A program made the translations under genes and the position numbers. From Mucilaginibacter sp. (GTDB taxonomy: Bacteria > Bacteroidota > Bacteroidia > Sphingobacteriales > Sphingobacteriaceae): DNA of 52,233 bases. Location: the NCBI GenBank assembly GCA_028287895.1, contig JAQBOV010000002.1, positions 1 to 52,233 on the forward strand, read 5' to 3'. Below are positions 1 to 8,702 of this stretch, one piece after another; position 1 is the first letter of the stretch, and the number at the start of each line of letters is the position of its first letter. Below the pieces are notes generated by a model. It saw only the letters and a program-made list of their open reading frames with translations. It did not search any database and was not told the DNA's origin.

Positions 1-1
1 A

Positions 2-211
2 TTTAATTATATCGTGATAGTTGACAACAGTAATAATGAGAAGTCATTTGTCTGGCTCAGACAATTTCCAGGATCCGAGAGGTTCATGTCTGGCATAGCT
101 CAGTCAGTGGGTAAAAAGGTAAAAATAACATGGCAAAATATGGAAGTTTATTTGCCGCAGTCGAAAGGATATTACAATGTTAAGGAAATTAAAAATTTGG
201 ATTTCTTTTAA
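2..211 (+). CDS. C-terminal end of an unidentified protein (partial)
   Basis: The reading frame is open from the first bases of the window and ends with TAA at 209-211, so this is the last 69 codons of a gene that begins outside. The GTG at 14 is probably internal, because the frame continues upstream of it. The visible tail is mixed polar and aromatic (for example VWLRQFPGSERF and GYYNVKEIKNLDFF) with no membrane segment or motif I recognise. The product cannot be named from this piece. Confidence 0.6.
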   Translation, partial: FNYIVIVDNSNNEKSFVWLRQFPGSERFMSGIAQSVGKKVKITWQNMEVYLPQSKGYYNVKEIKNLDFF

Positions 212-271
212 AGGCCATGAAGGAACCTTTAAATGCTTCTACTGGTTGTATTTTTTGCAACTATAGGATTT

Positions 272-313
272 AAAACATATCCTTACTCCAACAAAACATA
301 TCCTTACCCCAAC
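272..313. repeat. 21-bp tandem direct repeat, two copies
   Basis: Two adjacent 21-bp units (272-292 and 293-313) differ by a single base. Each begins AAAACATATCC and ends CCAAC. They lie 25 bases before the ATG of the acidic small protein, so they fall in its leader or promoter. Two units of about two helical turns each could be an operator. A slipped-strand duplication is the simpler explanation. Confidence 0.85.
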
Positions 314-337
314 TGTACTATAAAAAAACATACGATT

Positions 338-568
338 ATGCAATTCACCGATCTTGAAAACGATAATGATGAAGCATTAACAGCTAATACTTCATGGGGG
401 CCTGAAGATGGAGAAGAACCGGTTGAAGACGACTGGGAGGATGAAGATGATGAGGATTTTGACGACCAGGCGCAAGATCTGGACGACCTGCACGAGATAC
501 AGGTAGATGACGATCTTGGCGAACCTGCCCCGGACGATGATGATCATTTTCCGGAGGAGGATGAGTAA
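338..568 (+). CDS. Extremely acidic 76-residue protein upstream of dnaX
   Basis: The ATG at 338 is preferred over the upstream in-frame start at 233, because the intervening 35 codons run through a 21-bp tandem repeat. The 76-residue product has 37 Asp/Glu (about 49%) and no Lys or Arg at all, with runs such as DDWEDEDDEDFDD. There is no signal peptide or hydrophobic segment, so it should be cytosolic and probably disordered. It ends 70 bases before dnaX on the same strand and may be co-transcribed with it. I do not recognise a family. A DNA mimic, a metal or cation binder, or a disordered partner protein are all possible, none shown. Confidence 0.6.
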   Translation: MQFTDLENDNDEALTANTSWGPEDGEEPVEDDWEDEDDEDFDDQAQDLDDLHEIQVDDDLGEPAPDDDDHFPEEDE

Positions 569-637
569 GTATCTCCCGAATATTATCAACATTCCCATCA
601 TTGAGGCTTTAACTTAAGGCATATTCTTGCTACCTTA

Positions 638-2458
638 GTGGCTGTGGAGAATTTTATTGTTTCGGCACGTAAGTACCGTCCGGTTACTTTTGAAAGTGTT
701 GTAGGTCAGCAACATATAACTAATACGCTTAAAAACGCGATTAAAAATAATCAGCTGGCGCAGGCATTTTTATTCTGCGGGCCGCGCGGGGTGGGCAAAA
801 CTACCTGCGCGCGTATCCTGGCAAAGACCATCAATTGCGAGAATTTGCAGCCTAACGGCGAGGCCTGCGGTGTTTGCGGTCCTTGTATTTCTTTCCAAAA
901 CGGCAACTCATTTAATATCCACGAACTGGATGCCGCATCCAATAACTCTGTTGACGATATTCGCAGTCTGATTGAACAGGTGCGCATACCACCACAGGCA
1001 GGCCGGTATAAGATCTATATCATTGATGAAGTGCACATGCTTTCGCAAGCGGCCTTTAATGCTTTTCTGAAAACGCTGGAAGAACCACCGCACTATGCTA
1101 TATTTATATTAGCTACTACCGAGAAGCATAAGATACTGCCAACCATATTATCACGCTGCCAGATATTTGATTTCAACCGCATCAAAGTGGATGACATGGC
1201 ATCACATCTGGCATCCATAGCCAAAAAAGAACAAATCAATTATGAGCCTGACGGGCTGCACATCATCGCCCAAAAAGCGGATGGCGGTTTACGGGATGCC
1301 TTGTCTATGTTTGACCAGATTGTCAGTTTTTCTGACGGCAAAGTCACCTACCGCACCGTAATTGATAACCTGAATATACTGGACTACGATTATTACTTTA
1401 GTATAATCGATAGTTTGCTAAAAGAGGACACAGCCGGTACATTACTGCTTTTTGACGAAATATTAGCTAAAGGTTTTGACGGTTCACATTTTATATCGGG
1501 CTTGTCCGAGCATTTCCGTAATCTTTTGGTAAGTAAGGACACCAATACCTTAAAACTGCTCGAAGTAAGCGAAGGCATCAAGGCAAAATATCTGCAGCAG
1601 TCGCAAGCATCATCTGTTTCTTTCCTGCTTTCGGCGATGAATATTGCCAATCAATGTGATCTTAGTTATAAGCTGAGTAAAAATCAAAGGTTGCAGGTGG
1701 AGCTGGCATTGCTCAAAATGTGCCATTTGCCCTCGGCATTTAATATGCTGACGGCACCCGCTACTGAAATGTCTGCTTCGGCCGGGCAAATAAAAAAAAA
1801 ACCTGATACCCCAGAGCTGAGCCAGTCTATAACCGGTAAAACAAGTAACCCGGCGCCTGTTTCGAGCGATCAGCCCGCGATTGATCACACTGCAATAAAG
1901 ACACCGGTAACAGAAAAAGAACCTGGAAAAACCGGGAGTGAAACCGTAGTTTCTGATAAGCCAAAACCGTTTATCCCTAACCTGCATACCGCCTCTACAT
2001 CGGTTAAAATACCATCTTTAAAGGAGCTCAGCAATGCATCTGCCGCAGAAATAGCCGAAGAAGAAGACCCCTTTATTAAAGGGGACGCCATGGAAGATTT
2101 CACGATGGATAGCTTTTTAAAATATTGGAGTGATTATGCTGCCAGGATCAAGGCTGAGCGTAACATGAGCTTGTTCACCATTTTTACGGCTAATGCCCCG
2201 ACGATGCTTGAGCCTTACCGGTTTGAGGTGGCGGTAGCCAATAAAACGCAGGAAAATATGTTCAGAGACGAAAAGCCCAGTTTGATGAATTACCTGCGGG
2301 TGGGCCTCAAAAATTTCAGCATCGAAGTCAATACGCGTGTTGACGAAATAAAAGCAGCTAAACGGCCATATACCACTACTGAGAAATACCAGTACATGGC
2401 AAGCAAAAACCCCCAGCTTGCAGAGTTAAAAAGACGCTTTAATTTAGATTTAGATTAG
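638..2458 (+). CDS. dnaX: DNA polymerase III subunit gamma/tau
   Basis: This is the clamp-loader ATPase of the replisome. The AAA+ core shows the P-loop GPRGVGKTT, a four-cysteine zinc module (CEN...CGVCGPC), HELDAASN, the DEVHMLS Walker B box and the LSRCQIFDF sensor/arginine-finger region. Residues about 385-480 are a low-complexity Pro/Thr/Lys linker, followed by a tau-like C-terminal domain, giving 606 residues. The start is GTG at 638 or, more like other family members (xENFIVSARKYRP), GTG at 644. No Shine-Dalgarno sequence decides between them. It is convergent with the acidic gene at 2501-2932, with 42 bases between. Confidence 0.95.
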   Translation: MAVENFIVSARKYRPVTFESVVGQQHITNTLKNAIKNNQLAQAFLFCGPRGVGKTTCARILAKTINCENLQPNGEACGVCGPCISFQNGNSFNIHELDAASNNSVDDIRSLIEQVRIPPQAGRYKIYIIDEVHMLSQAAFNAFLKTLEEPPHYAIFILATTEKHKILPTILSRCQIFDFNRIKVDDMASHLASIAKKEQINYEPDGLHIIAQKADGGLRDALSMFDQIVSFSDGKVTYRTVIDNLNILDYDYYFSIIDSLLKEDTAGTLLLFDEILAKGFDGSHFISGLSEHFRNLLVSKDTNTLKLLEVSEGIKAKYLQQSQASSVSFLLSAMNIANQCDLSYKLSKNQRLQVELALLKMCHLPSAFNMLTAPATEMSASAGQIKKKPDTPELSQSITGKTSNPAPVSSDQPAIDHTAIKTPVTEKEPGKTGSETVVSDKPKPFIPNLHTASTSVKIPSLKELSNASAAEIAEEEDPFIKGDAMEDFTMDSFLKYWSDYAARIKAERNMSLFTIFTANAPTMLEPYRFEVAVANKTQENMFRDEKPSLMNYLRVGLKNFSIEVNTRVDEIKAAKRPYTTTEKYQYMASKNPQLAELKRRFNLDLD

Positions 2459-2500
2459 CAAGCTATAATTTAGAAATTGGTTATGCGACAGTAAGATGTT

Positions 2501-2932
2501 TTATGGATGCTTTGGCCTGTCGTTTTTAGGATAGCCTTCTTCATCCAGATCGCTTCGGTTATCCTCAGATGTCCTGGAAAGGATGTCATCTATTGGGTCA
2601 ACCTCAACGATCTTTCCATGGTCAACATGCATTCCCAATTTGTCAACATCTGTTTCAAGCGACTCGTTCGGAATATACTCATCCACGGCGTCATATGGGT
2701 TGGCCTCATCGTAAGTTGAGTCCATATCGGCGCCGTTTTTTACGGCGGTATTATAGGGGTCGGGATGATCGTACTCCGGATCCTCGCTTTCTACATCATA
2801 TTCAAAACTGTCATCCTCTGCATTATAGCTTAGATCTTCAGCATCGGACTCTTCTCCTAAGCTTTCTTTCAGTGATTTGTCCCTGTCCTGATTTTCATCA
2901 TCAAACTGGGGATAAAATGTTTTCCTGGCCAT
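2501..2932 (-). CDS. Acidic hypothetical protein, 143 residues
   Basis: This soluble protein has about 45 Asp/Glu in 143 residues (31%) and many Tyr-Asp and Asp-Pro pairs such as DPEYDHPDPYN. There is no signal peptide or membrane segment. The first residues MARKTFYPQF are basic and aromatic, and the rest looks disordered. It points towards dnaX and is a second acidic protein flanking it, though less extreme than the one upstream. I recognise no family. The long plus-strand ORF over it is a shadow frame. Confidence 0.6.
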   Translation of the reverse strand: MARKTFYPQFDDENQDRDKSLKESLGEESDAEDLSYNAEDDSFEYDVESEDPEYDHPDPYNTAVKNGADMDSTYDEANPYDAVDEYIPNESLETDVDKLGMHVDHGKIVEVDPIDDILSRTSEDNRSDLDEEGYPKNDRPKHP

Positions 2933-2996
2933 AAATTAGTACTTTTTTTAATAAACACTAATTGGCAGCAAAGGATTTAAAAAAATGATAATAATT

Positions 2997-3710
2997 TTAG
3001 TGGAAATAGTCGATCTGTTTGCGATAGGAAGTTACACCACCAATTGAAAACTTGGCGCCAATAGTAAACTGGCTATAGGCATCCTTGGAACGGCCGGCTC
3101 TGTAACCATCAAGTTCATCGCCAAATACATTATTGTATTGGTACCCTATGTCGATCTTAACGTTAGGCTGGAGGTAATGATTAAATATTTTAAATTCATA
3201 ACCTATGCGCGCAGGTAAAAAAACCTGGTTGCTTTTGTCCTCACCCGGCGTATAATAACCCGGGATTGTTGTAGAGTACCTGGTTATACTGGATACATTC
3301 CCATAAATTATACCTATTCCCGTCCCAACGTATAGATTCTTCAATGCATTGGCAACGGCACTGTCTGAGTAATCAATTATTTCGCCCGCCTGTAACTGTA
3401 TCCTAAAGGCATAATACTGATAATCTGTGGCAAATTGCCTTCCTAACGGATCGCCGGTCCCGCCCCCGGTAAGTTTGCCGAACTGGCCTTCAAGGATCAA
3501 GTTAACGAATGGGCCCTGGTTATAATTAAAATTAAAACTAACCGCGTTGGAGCTTTTAGAGGTATTAACATCACCATAAAACTGGTTAAAGCCTACCGAA
3601 AAGCCTACATCATATCGTGCATAATCATTACCCATTTGCGCCCTTGATAAAAGTGCTGAACAGGAAATAATGAGTGTTAAAAGCGTAGCTTTTGCAATAA
3701 GTTTTACCAT
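2997..3710 (-). CDS. Secreted outer-membrane beta-barrel protein
   Basis: The N-terminus is a clear signal peptide (hydrophobic LLTLIISCSALLSRA, then QMGNDY). The rest alternates aromatic and polar residues as in outer-membrane barrels, with YDVGFSVGFNQFYGDVN near the mature N-terminus and QFTIGAKFSIGG close to the end. The size of 237 residues fits the small OMP_b-brl class of Bacteroidota. The role is unknown. It is monocistronic, divergent from icd, with 221 bases between the starts. Confidence 0.75.
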   Translation of the reverse strand: MVKLIAKATLLTLIISCSALLSRAQMGNDYARYDVGFSVGFNQFYGDVNTSKSSNAVSFNFNYNQGPFVNLILEGQFGKLTGGGTGDPLGRQFATDYQYYAFRIQLQAGEIIDYSDSAVANALKNLYVGTGIGIIYGNVSSITRYSTTIPGYYTPGEDKSNQVFLPARIGYEFKIFNHYLQPNVKIDIGYQYNNVFGDELDGYRAGRSKDAYSQFTIGAKFSIGGVTSYRKQIDYFH

Positions 3711-3891
3711 GGTTGTGGGTGAAAGCGCTTTCGTTAGATGAACTAGAGATTTTGTGAATGTATTATAATTTCATCAGTGTACGCAATTTTATAAAAATAA
3801 CTTAAATGTTCAACACTGAAAATTAAATATTTGTTTACTCTGGCATTATATTTTCAAGAAAGTATTTAATAAAATAGGTAAGTCAATTTTA

Positions 3892-3899
3892 TATATTTG
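3892..3899 (+). promoter_or_regulatory. Bacteroidota -7 box of icd
   Basis: TATATTTG matches the Bacteroidota consensus TAnnTTTG, 32 bases before the icd ATG. The predicted transcript start is near 3906 with a leader of about 25 bases. No good TTTG -33 element is visible. Confidence 0.6.
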
Positions 3900-3931
3900 G
3901 GGCCATTTAAAAAAAAACAACACTACCAGTT

Positions 3932-5161
3932 ATGTCAAAAATTAAAGTAGAAAATCCCGTAGTTGAACTGGACGGCGATGAAATGACCCGCATTATATGG
4001 AAGTTTATTAAAGATAAGCTGATCATTCCTTACCTGGATCTGGATATAAAGTATTATGATCTGGGTATTGAATACCGTGATGAAACAAATGACCAGGTAA
4101 CCATTGATGCCGCTAATGCCATTAAAAAATATGGCGTTGGTATTAAATGTGCCACCATTACGCCTGATGAAGCGCGTGTGGAAGAGTTTGGCTTAAAACA
4201 AATGTGGAAATCACCTAACGGGACGATCCGTAATATACTCGACGGTACTGTTTTTCGTGAACCGATTGTAATGTCAAACGTTCCACGCTTGGTGCCAAAC
4301 TGGACTGCCCCGATATGCATAGGCCGTCACGCCTTTGGCGACCAGTACCGTGCAACCGACTTTTTAACCAAAGGTAAAGGCAAATTAACCATTACCTTTA
4401 CTCCCGAAGACGGTGGTAAAGAACAGTCATTTGAAGTATTTGACTTTAAAGGCGATGGTGTAGCATTGGCTATGTACAATACCGATGAATCAATAAAAGG
4501 ATTTGCCCGTGCCTGCTTTAACCAGGCTTTGTTAAAAAAATGGCCTTTATACCTTTCCACCAAAAATACCATCCTGAAAAAATATGACGGCCGTTTCAAG
4601 GATATCTTCCAGGAGATCTATGAAAATGAATTTAAGCTTGAATTTGAAGCTAACCAGCTGACGTACGAACACCGCCTGATCGATGATATGGTAGCATCTG
4701 CTTTAAAATGGCATGGTAATTTTGTTTGGGCCTGTAAAAATTATGACGGCGACGTGCAATCAGATACCGTTGCACAGGGCTTTGGCTCATTAGGACTGAT
4801 GACTTCTACATTGGTTACTCCGGATGGTAAAACTATGGAAGCCGAAGCGGCACATGGTACTGTTACCCGTCACTACCGTGATCACCAGGCCGGTAAGCCA
4901 ACTTCGACCAATCCTATCGCATCTATTTTTGCCTGGACACGTGGTTTGGAATTCCGCGGTTTGCTGGATAACAACCATGAACTGATCAAATTTTGCAAAA
5001 CCCTGGAGGAAGTCTGTATCGAAACCGTTGAAAGCGGTAAAATGACCAAGGACCTGGCCATCACCATTAAACCAAAAGTAGAACATGGCAGGGATTATTT
5101 ATACACCGAAGAATTCTTAGCCGCTATTGATGAGAATTTGAAAAAGAGATTAAACAAATAG
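3932..5161 (+). CDS. icd: NADP-dependent isocitrate dehydrogenase (eukaryotic-type homodimer)
   Basis: The enzyme converts isocitrate to 2-oxoglutarate in the TCA cycle. The 409-residue product belongs to the short dimeric IDH1/2-like class, not the E. coli type. It starts [19 protein letters not shown], has the [19 protein letters not shown] substrate loop, the [18 protein letters not shown] metal-binding segment and the [12 protein letters not shown] cofactor loop, all characteristic. Length and both ends are complete. It has its own TATATTTG promoter, and an imperfect hairpin lies between it and manA. Confidence 0.96.
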   Translation: MSKIKVENPVVELDGDEMTRIIWKFIKDKLIIPYLDLDIKYYDLGIEYRDETNDQVTIDAANAIKKYGVGIKCATITPDEARVEEFGLKQMWKSPNGTIRNILDGTVFREPIVMSNVPRLVPNWTAPICIGRHAFGDQYRATDFLTKGKGKLTITFTPEDGGKEQSFEVFDFKGDGVALAMYNTDESIKGFARACFNQALLKKWPLYLSTKNTILKKYDGRFKDIFQEIYENEFKLEFEANQLTYEHRLIDDMVASALKWHGNFVWACKNYDGDVQSDTVAQGFGSLGLMTSTLVTPDGKTMEAEAAHGTVTRHYRDHQAGKPTSTNPIASIFAWTRGLEFRGLLDNNHELIKFCKTLEEVCIETVESGKMTKDLAITIKPKVEHGRDYLYTEEFLAAIDENLKKRLNK

Positions 5162-5218
5162 CAGACGCATTGATTTTCGCCTCAGGCATAAAGTAAAGGA
5201 ACCGCTATTTTCGGATTG

Positions 5219-5248
5219 ATTACTCAGACAAAAGAACTTTTGAGTAAT
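5219..5248. repeat. Imperfect hairpin between icd and manA
   Basis: ATTACT pairs with AGTAAT, and an inner CAAAAG pairs with CTTTTG, with a small bulge on the left side. No T-tract follows, so this is not a convincing terminator. It may be a transcript-end stabiliser. Confidence 0.4.
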
Positions 5249-5279
5249 TATCAAGTTATTAATAAATATAAAAAACAGC

Positions 5280-6263
5280 ATGTCTAAAGTATTATATCCC
5301 TTAAAATTCAAAACTATTTATAAAGAAAAAATATGGGGCGGCCATAAGATCAAAACTTATTTGCATAAAGATTTTGGCAACCTGCCTAATTGTGGCGAAA
5401 CCTGGGAAATATCCGGCGTTAAATCGGATGTTTCCGTGGTTGCTAATGGTGAATTGGAAGGGGAGTCATTGGCCGAATTGCTGGAGCAATACCAGGATCA
5501 GCTGGTGGGCAAAAAGGTTTACGAACATTTCGGTAATATTTTTCCGCTGTTGGTAAAGTTTATTGATGCTAACGATGACCTGTCGATACAGGTACACCCC
5601 AATGATGAACTGGCTAAAAAACGTCACAATTCATTTGGGAAAACCGAGATGTGGTATGTGATAGAGGCTGATCCGGGCTCGACGCTGATAACCGGTTTTA
5701 ATCAGCCCGTTAATGAACAGATCTACCTGGATAAATTTAACAGCGGGCACTTAATGGATATCTTAAACCGCGAGGATGTTAGGGCGGGGGAGGTTTTCTT
5801 TTTACCTGCCGGCAGGGTGCATACTATCGGGAAAGGCTTGTTAATAGCAGAAATACAGCAAACATCGGATATTACCTATCGTATCTATGATTTCGACCGT
5901 GTAGATGACCAAGGCCACAAACGCGAATTGCATACTCAAGAGGCGCTCGCGGCAATTGATTACAATTTTTATCCTGAGTACAAAACCAAATATCAGCCGG
6001 AAAAGAATGAAACGGTCAGGCTGGTAAAATGTCCGTATTTCACCACCAATATATTGGATTTTACAGAAAACACTTCAAAAGATTACTCAGGCCTTGATTC
6101 ATTCGTTATTCATGTATGCGTAGCGGGTGATTATGTAATTGAAACTGATGGCAAGCAATACAGCGTAAAAATGGGTGAATGCATCCTTTTACCTAAAACC
6201 ATAGCTGCCATCGAATTGAAAACCATTAATGGCTTTAAGATTTTGGAAAGCTATATTGAGTAG
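5280..6263 (+). CDS. manA: Mannose-6-phosphate isomerase, class I
   Basis: It interconverts mannose-6-phosphate and fructose-6-phosphate, feeding GDP-mannose and surface-glycan synthesis. The family signature is clear: KEKIWGGHKIKTYL near the start, SIQVHPNDELAKKRHN with zinc ligands, and GKTEMWYVIEADPGS. A second cupin half carries PAGRVHTIGKGLLIAEIQ. At 327 residues it matches the short Bacteroidota/Firmicutes type. It is followed immediately by a hairpin shared with the convergent kinase gene. Confidence 0.93.
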   Translation: MSKVLYPLKFKTIYKEKIWGGHKIKTYLHKDFGNLPNCGETWEISGVKSDVSVVANGELEGESLAELLEQYQDQLVGKKVYEHFGNIFPLLVKFIDANDDLSIQVHPNDELAKKRHNSFGKTEMWYVIEADPGSTLITGFNQPVNEQIYLDKFNSGHLMDILNREDVRAGEVFFLPAGRVHTIGKGLLIAEIQQTSDITYRIYDFDRVDDQGHKRELHTQEALAAIDYNFYPEYKTKYQPEKNETVRLVKCPYFTTNILDFTENTSKDYSGLDSFVIHVCVAGDYVIETDGKQYSVKMGECILLPKTIAAIELKTINGFKILESYIE

Positions 6264-6279
6264 GATGCTGAGTGGTCAA

Positions 6280-6317
6280 TAGTGAATGGTGAGGAGTCAG
6301 CAAATCACCATTCACTA
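6280..6317. terminator. Hairpin between convergent manA and PAS kinase (type C repeat)
   Basis: A perfect 13-bp stem (6280-6292 with 6305-6317, left arm TAGTGAATGGTGA) with a 12-base loop sits exactly between two convergent genes. It can act for both strands. It lacks a good T-tract. The word AGTGAAT also occurs at 45093-45204, so this is also a copy of a recurring intergenic word. Confidence 0.55.
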
Positions 6318-7799
6318 CTAAACTAACTTAATAGTAAATTTGGTGCCTTCGTTCACCTTGCTTTCTATGCTTATGGTGCCGCCCAAAGCTTCTACCTGAT
6401 TACGGGTTATGAACAGCCCGATGCCTTTGGCTTCCGGATTTTGATGGAATGTTTTATACATGCCGAACACACTATCGCCATATCGTTCCATATCGATGCC
6501 CAGGCCATTGTCCTGAAAGTACAAATAGGTATTTGTGCCTTCTCTTGATGAGCTGCATTTTATTACCGGTTTGCGATCGGAACTCCTGTATTTGAGCGAA
6601 TTGGTAAGCAGATTTTGGAAGATACTTTCAAGGTAGGCAGGAATGTAGTTCACATCGGGGCATTTATTGAAATTATATTCGACAACAGCATTTGCGCGTT
6701 CGATGTCATTTTCAAGTACCAATAATACGTTTTTAAATGTCGTTTCAAAATCAAGCCGCTTCCTTTCCTTGCCGATCTCGGTTTGTATTTTAACGATCTC
6801 ACTCAGATGGTCAATGGTCGTTTTAAGGCTATCGCTGATTGATCTGATATGCGAAAAGATTTCTTTTTTGTCATCCCCTATATCGGTTTGTTCATGCAGG
6901 TTAACCATAAATTGCAGGTTACCGGTATGCGAACGCAGGTTATGCGAAACAATATAGGCGAAGTTTTGCAGGCGTTTATTCTGGTCGCTCAGCAAATTGA
7001 CGGCATTCTGAACATCGAGTTCTTTCTTTTTGATATAATCGATGTTTTGGAATATACATCTTGCCGTTACACACTTTCCATACTCATCAATTACAGCAAC
7101 ACCTTTTGCACGTAACCATATCTGGTTGTTTTTTGCTGTTCTGAATAAAAGCTCAAGATCAAAAGGCTGTGAATATTTTACAATATTGTCAATCGCGCTG
7201 CTCATTGCCTGGCGGTATTGCGGCTCAAAAAAGCTTACTGCTTCCTCAATGCTCAGCTTTACTTTGTCCTGCAGCTCAAAAATATCGTAGGCTTCACGTG
7301 TCAATGCGAGCGTCATGCTCCTTACGTCAATTTCCCATCCGCCAATCTTGGCTATCTTGATCGTCTCCTTAAAAAGGAAATCGTTGCGATTGGCCTGTAA
7401 CTCTAAAAGCTTAAAATTATGAACGTCGACAATTGAGCCAGTTATTTTTGGTTCAGTCTTATCGCCCCATTTCCTTACCGTACTTTCAAACCAGCGGTAG
7501 CCTGACCTTTTTGTTAACAGGCGGATGAGCACGGTTTCAGTTGGGTCCTGCAGGTGCTTGTTAATGGATTTTAAGAATACCGGCTTATCTTCATAATAAA
7601 GAAGATTTTCAAAGAAGAAGTCATACGACGAGGGTATATCTCCGGCATCATATCCCAACAGGGTATAAAAACCGGAAGACCACTTCACGTCTTTCGTGAC
7701 GATATTATACTCCCATATACCTGTATTTATACTATTTATTAGCTCGGTAAGGTGGAAATCGCCATCATAAGAAAATTTGTCTCCTTCAGTAAAGCTCAT
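6318..7799 (-). CDS. PAS-domain sensor histidine kinase, cytoplasmic
   Basis: The protein has 493 residues with two PAS-type domains (about 15-130 and 145-260, the first with WSSGFYTLLGYDAGDIP). A short coiled coil follows, then a histidine-kinase domain with the phospho-acceptor box IVSHNLRSHTGNLQ and the ATPase motifs NLLTNSLKYR, QDNGLGID and GIGLFITRNQV. I see no membrane segment or signal peptide, so it should sense a cytosolic signal. No response regulator is adjacent, making it an orphan kinase. About 350 bases of AT-rich non-coding DNA lie upstream. Confidence 0.85.
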   Translation of the reverse strand: MSFTEGDKFSYDGDFHLTELINSINTGIWEYNIVTKDVKWSSGFYTLLGYDAGDIPSSYDFFFENLLYYEDKPVFLKSINKHLQDPTETVLIRLLTKRSGYRWFESTVRKWGDKTEPKITGSIVDVHNFKLLELQANRNDFLFKETIKIAKIGGWEIDVRSMTLALTREAYDIFELQDKVKLSIEEAVSFFEPQYRQAMSSAIDNIVKYSQPFDLELLFRTAKNNQIWLRAKGVAVIDEYGKCVTARCIFQNIDYIKKKELDVQNAVNLLSDQNKRLQNFAYIVSHNLRSHTGNLQFMVNLHEQTDIGDDKKEIFSHIRSISDSLKTTIDHLSEIVKIQTEIGKERKRLDFETTFKNVLLVLENDIERANAVVEYNFNKCPDVNYIPAYLESIFQNLLTNSLKYRSSDRKPVIKCSSSREGTNTYLYFQDNGLGIDMERYGDSVFGMYKTFHQNPEAKGIGLFITRNQVEALGGTISIESKVNEGTKFTIKLV

Positions 7800-8150
7800 A
7801 TTCTCAAATGCTCACAATAATATTTATTATGATGGTTAAGTAAAATGTGTATCATTAGTTTAGCTTAATCATTATTATCTGATAGAATTACAAATAAGAG
7901 GCCAATAATTAAAAGCCAGTTCAAATCATTAAGTGTATTCCTTATTTACTTCATTTACAATCCCTTATTATACGTTGAAACCTCCAAATAAGTTATCTTC
8001 TGTGCAAGGATTAAGTGATTTTGCTGACGGCTGAGGGTTAAAAACGGGCAATATATTGCCCATATATAATTGATGTTCAAAGCAGTAGTTATACCGGATC
8101 AGCCCTGAAATTTTTTGCATAAAATCCGGTCAAAGGGGTAAACTGCCTGC
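7800..8150. other. 350-base intergenic region
   Basis: This AT-rich spacer lies between the PAS kinase start and the end of the YCII gene. It contains the minus-strand terminator hairpin near 8046-8061 and an ACCGGAT/ATCCGGT inverted pair around 8094-8131. I see no ORF or RNA gene. Confidence 0.5.
8036..8061 (-). terminator. Terminator after the YCII gene
   Basis: A perfect 16-base palindrome GGGCAATATATTGCCC (8046-8061) is followed on the minus strand by GTTTTTAA. Hairpin plus T-run sits 90 bases downstream of the YCII stop. The palindrome alone could also be a repressor site. Confidence 0.55.
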
Positions 8151-8612
8151 CTAATCGGCTATACTTTTCTTTTGAAGTTTTTTATGGATAGTAACAGTTT
8201 CCATCAATGCCGCCGATCCATACCCGGGATGCAATTCCATTATTAATGAACCTGCTTTTATTGCAGGATCGGTTTGGGTTAATTTTCTGGCTTCCTCAAC
8301 AGTGCTTACGTTGAAGATAAATATTCCCCTTATTGGCTGATCATCCATAAATGGCCCGGCTATGATCAGTTTACCTTCATCAGCCAGCCGGCTAATATTT
8401 TTCAGATGCGCTTTTTGTAACTCGAGCCGGGCTACGGCGTCTTTCGGTCTGTTAGGCCCCGATTTTAAAAATGCCATCACATAGGTTTTCATCCCGTATT
8501 CGTCCGCTCCTAATTTTTGTGCCAAATGAGGGTCATATTGCGGATTGCTGGATTGTGCAAAGCAATCAGCGCTGCCGACAAGCAGCAGCGCGATGATCAG
8601 GTTTGTTATCAT
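8151..8612 (-). CDS. Secreted YCII-domain protein
   Basis: A signal peptide (ITNLIIALLLVGSADCFAQ) precedes a YciI-like ferredoxin-fold domain: YVMAFLKSGPNR, the strand LIIAGPFMDD, then RGIFIFNVSTVEEARKL and DPAIKAGSLIMELHPGYG. YCII proteins are small dimeric folds with a conserved His-Asp pair whose function is mostly unknown. Here the domain is exported, probably to the periplasm. Its start lies 90 bases downstream of the hppD stop on the same strand. Confidence 0.75.
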   Translation of the reverse strand: MITNLIIALLLVGSADCFAQSSNPQYDPHLAQKLGADEYGMKTYVMAFLKSGPNRPKDAVARLELQKAHLKNISRLADEGKLIIAGPFMDDQPIRGIFIFNVSTVEEARKLTQTDPAIKAGSLIMELHPGYGSAALMETVTIHKKLQKKSIAD

Positions 8613-8702
8613 GACTAAATTAATTGGAAGTATAAATTTACTAATCCTTAGAATGATCCCGGCTCCAACAATTGTGCAATCGCCGTTCCGGCTTTGGCAA
8701 TC

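Noticed and set aside
1610..1987. 125-residue minus-strand frame inside dnaX
   Set aside because: Shadow frame of a well-supported gene with no protein-like features. The same holds for the long antisense frames inside icd, pheT, rny and phhA.
2507..2934. Plus-strand frames opposite the acidic 143-residue gene
   Set aside because: These are complements of an acidic repeat-rich gene and look like artefacts of its composition.
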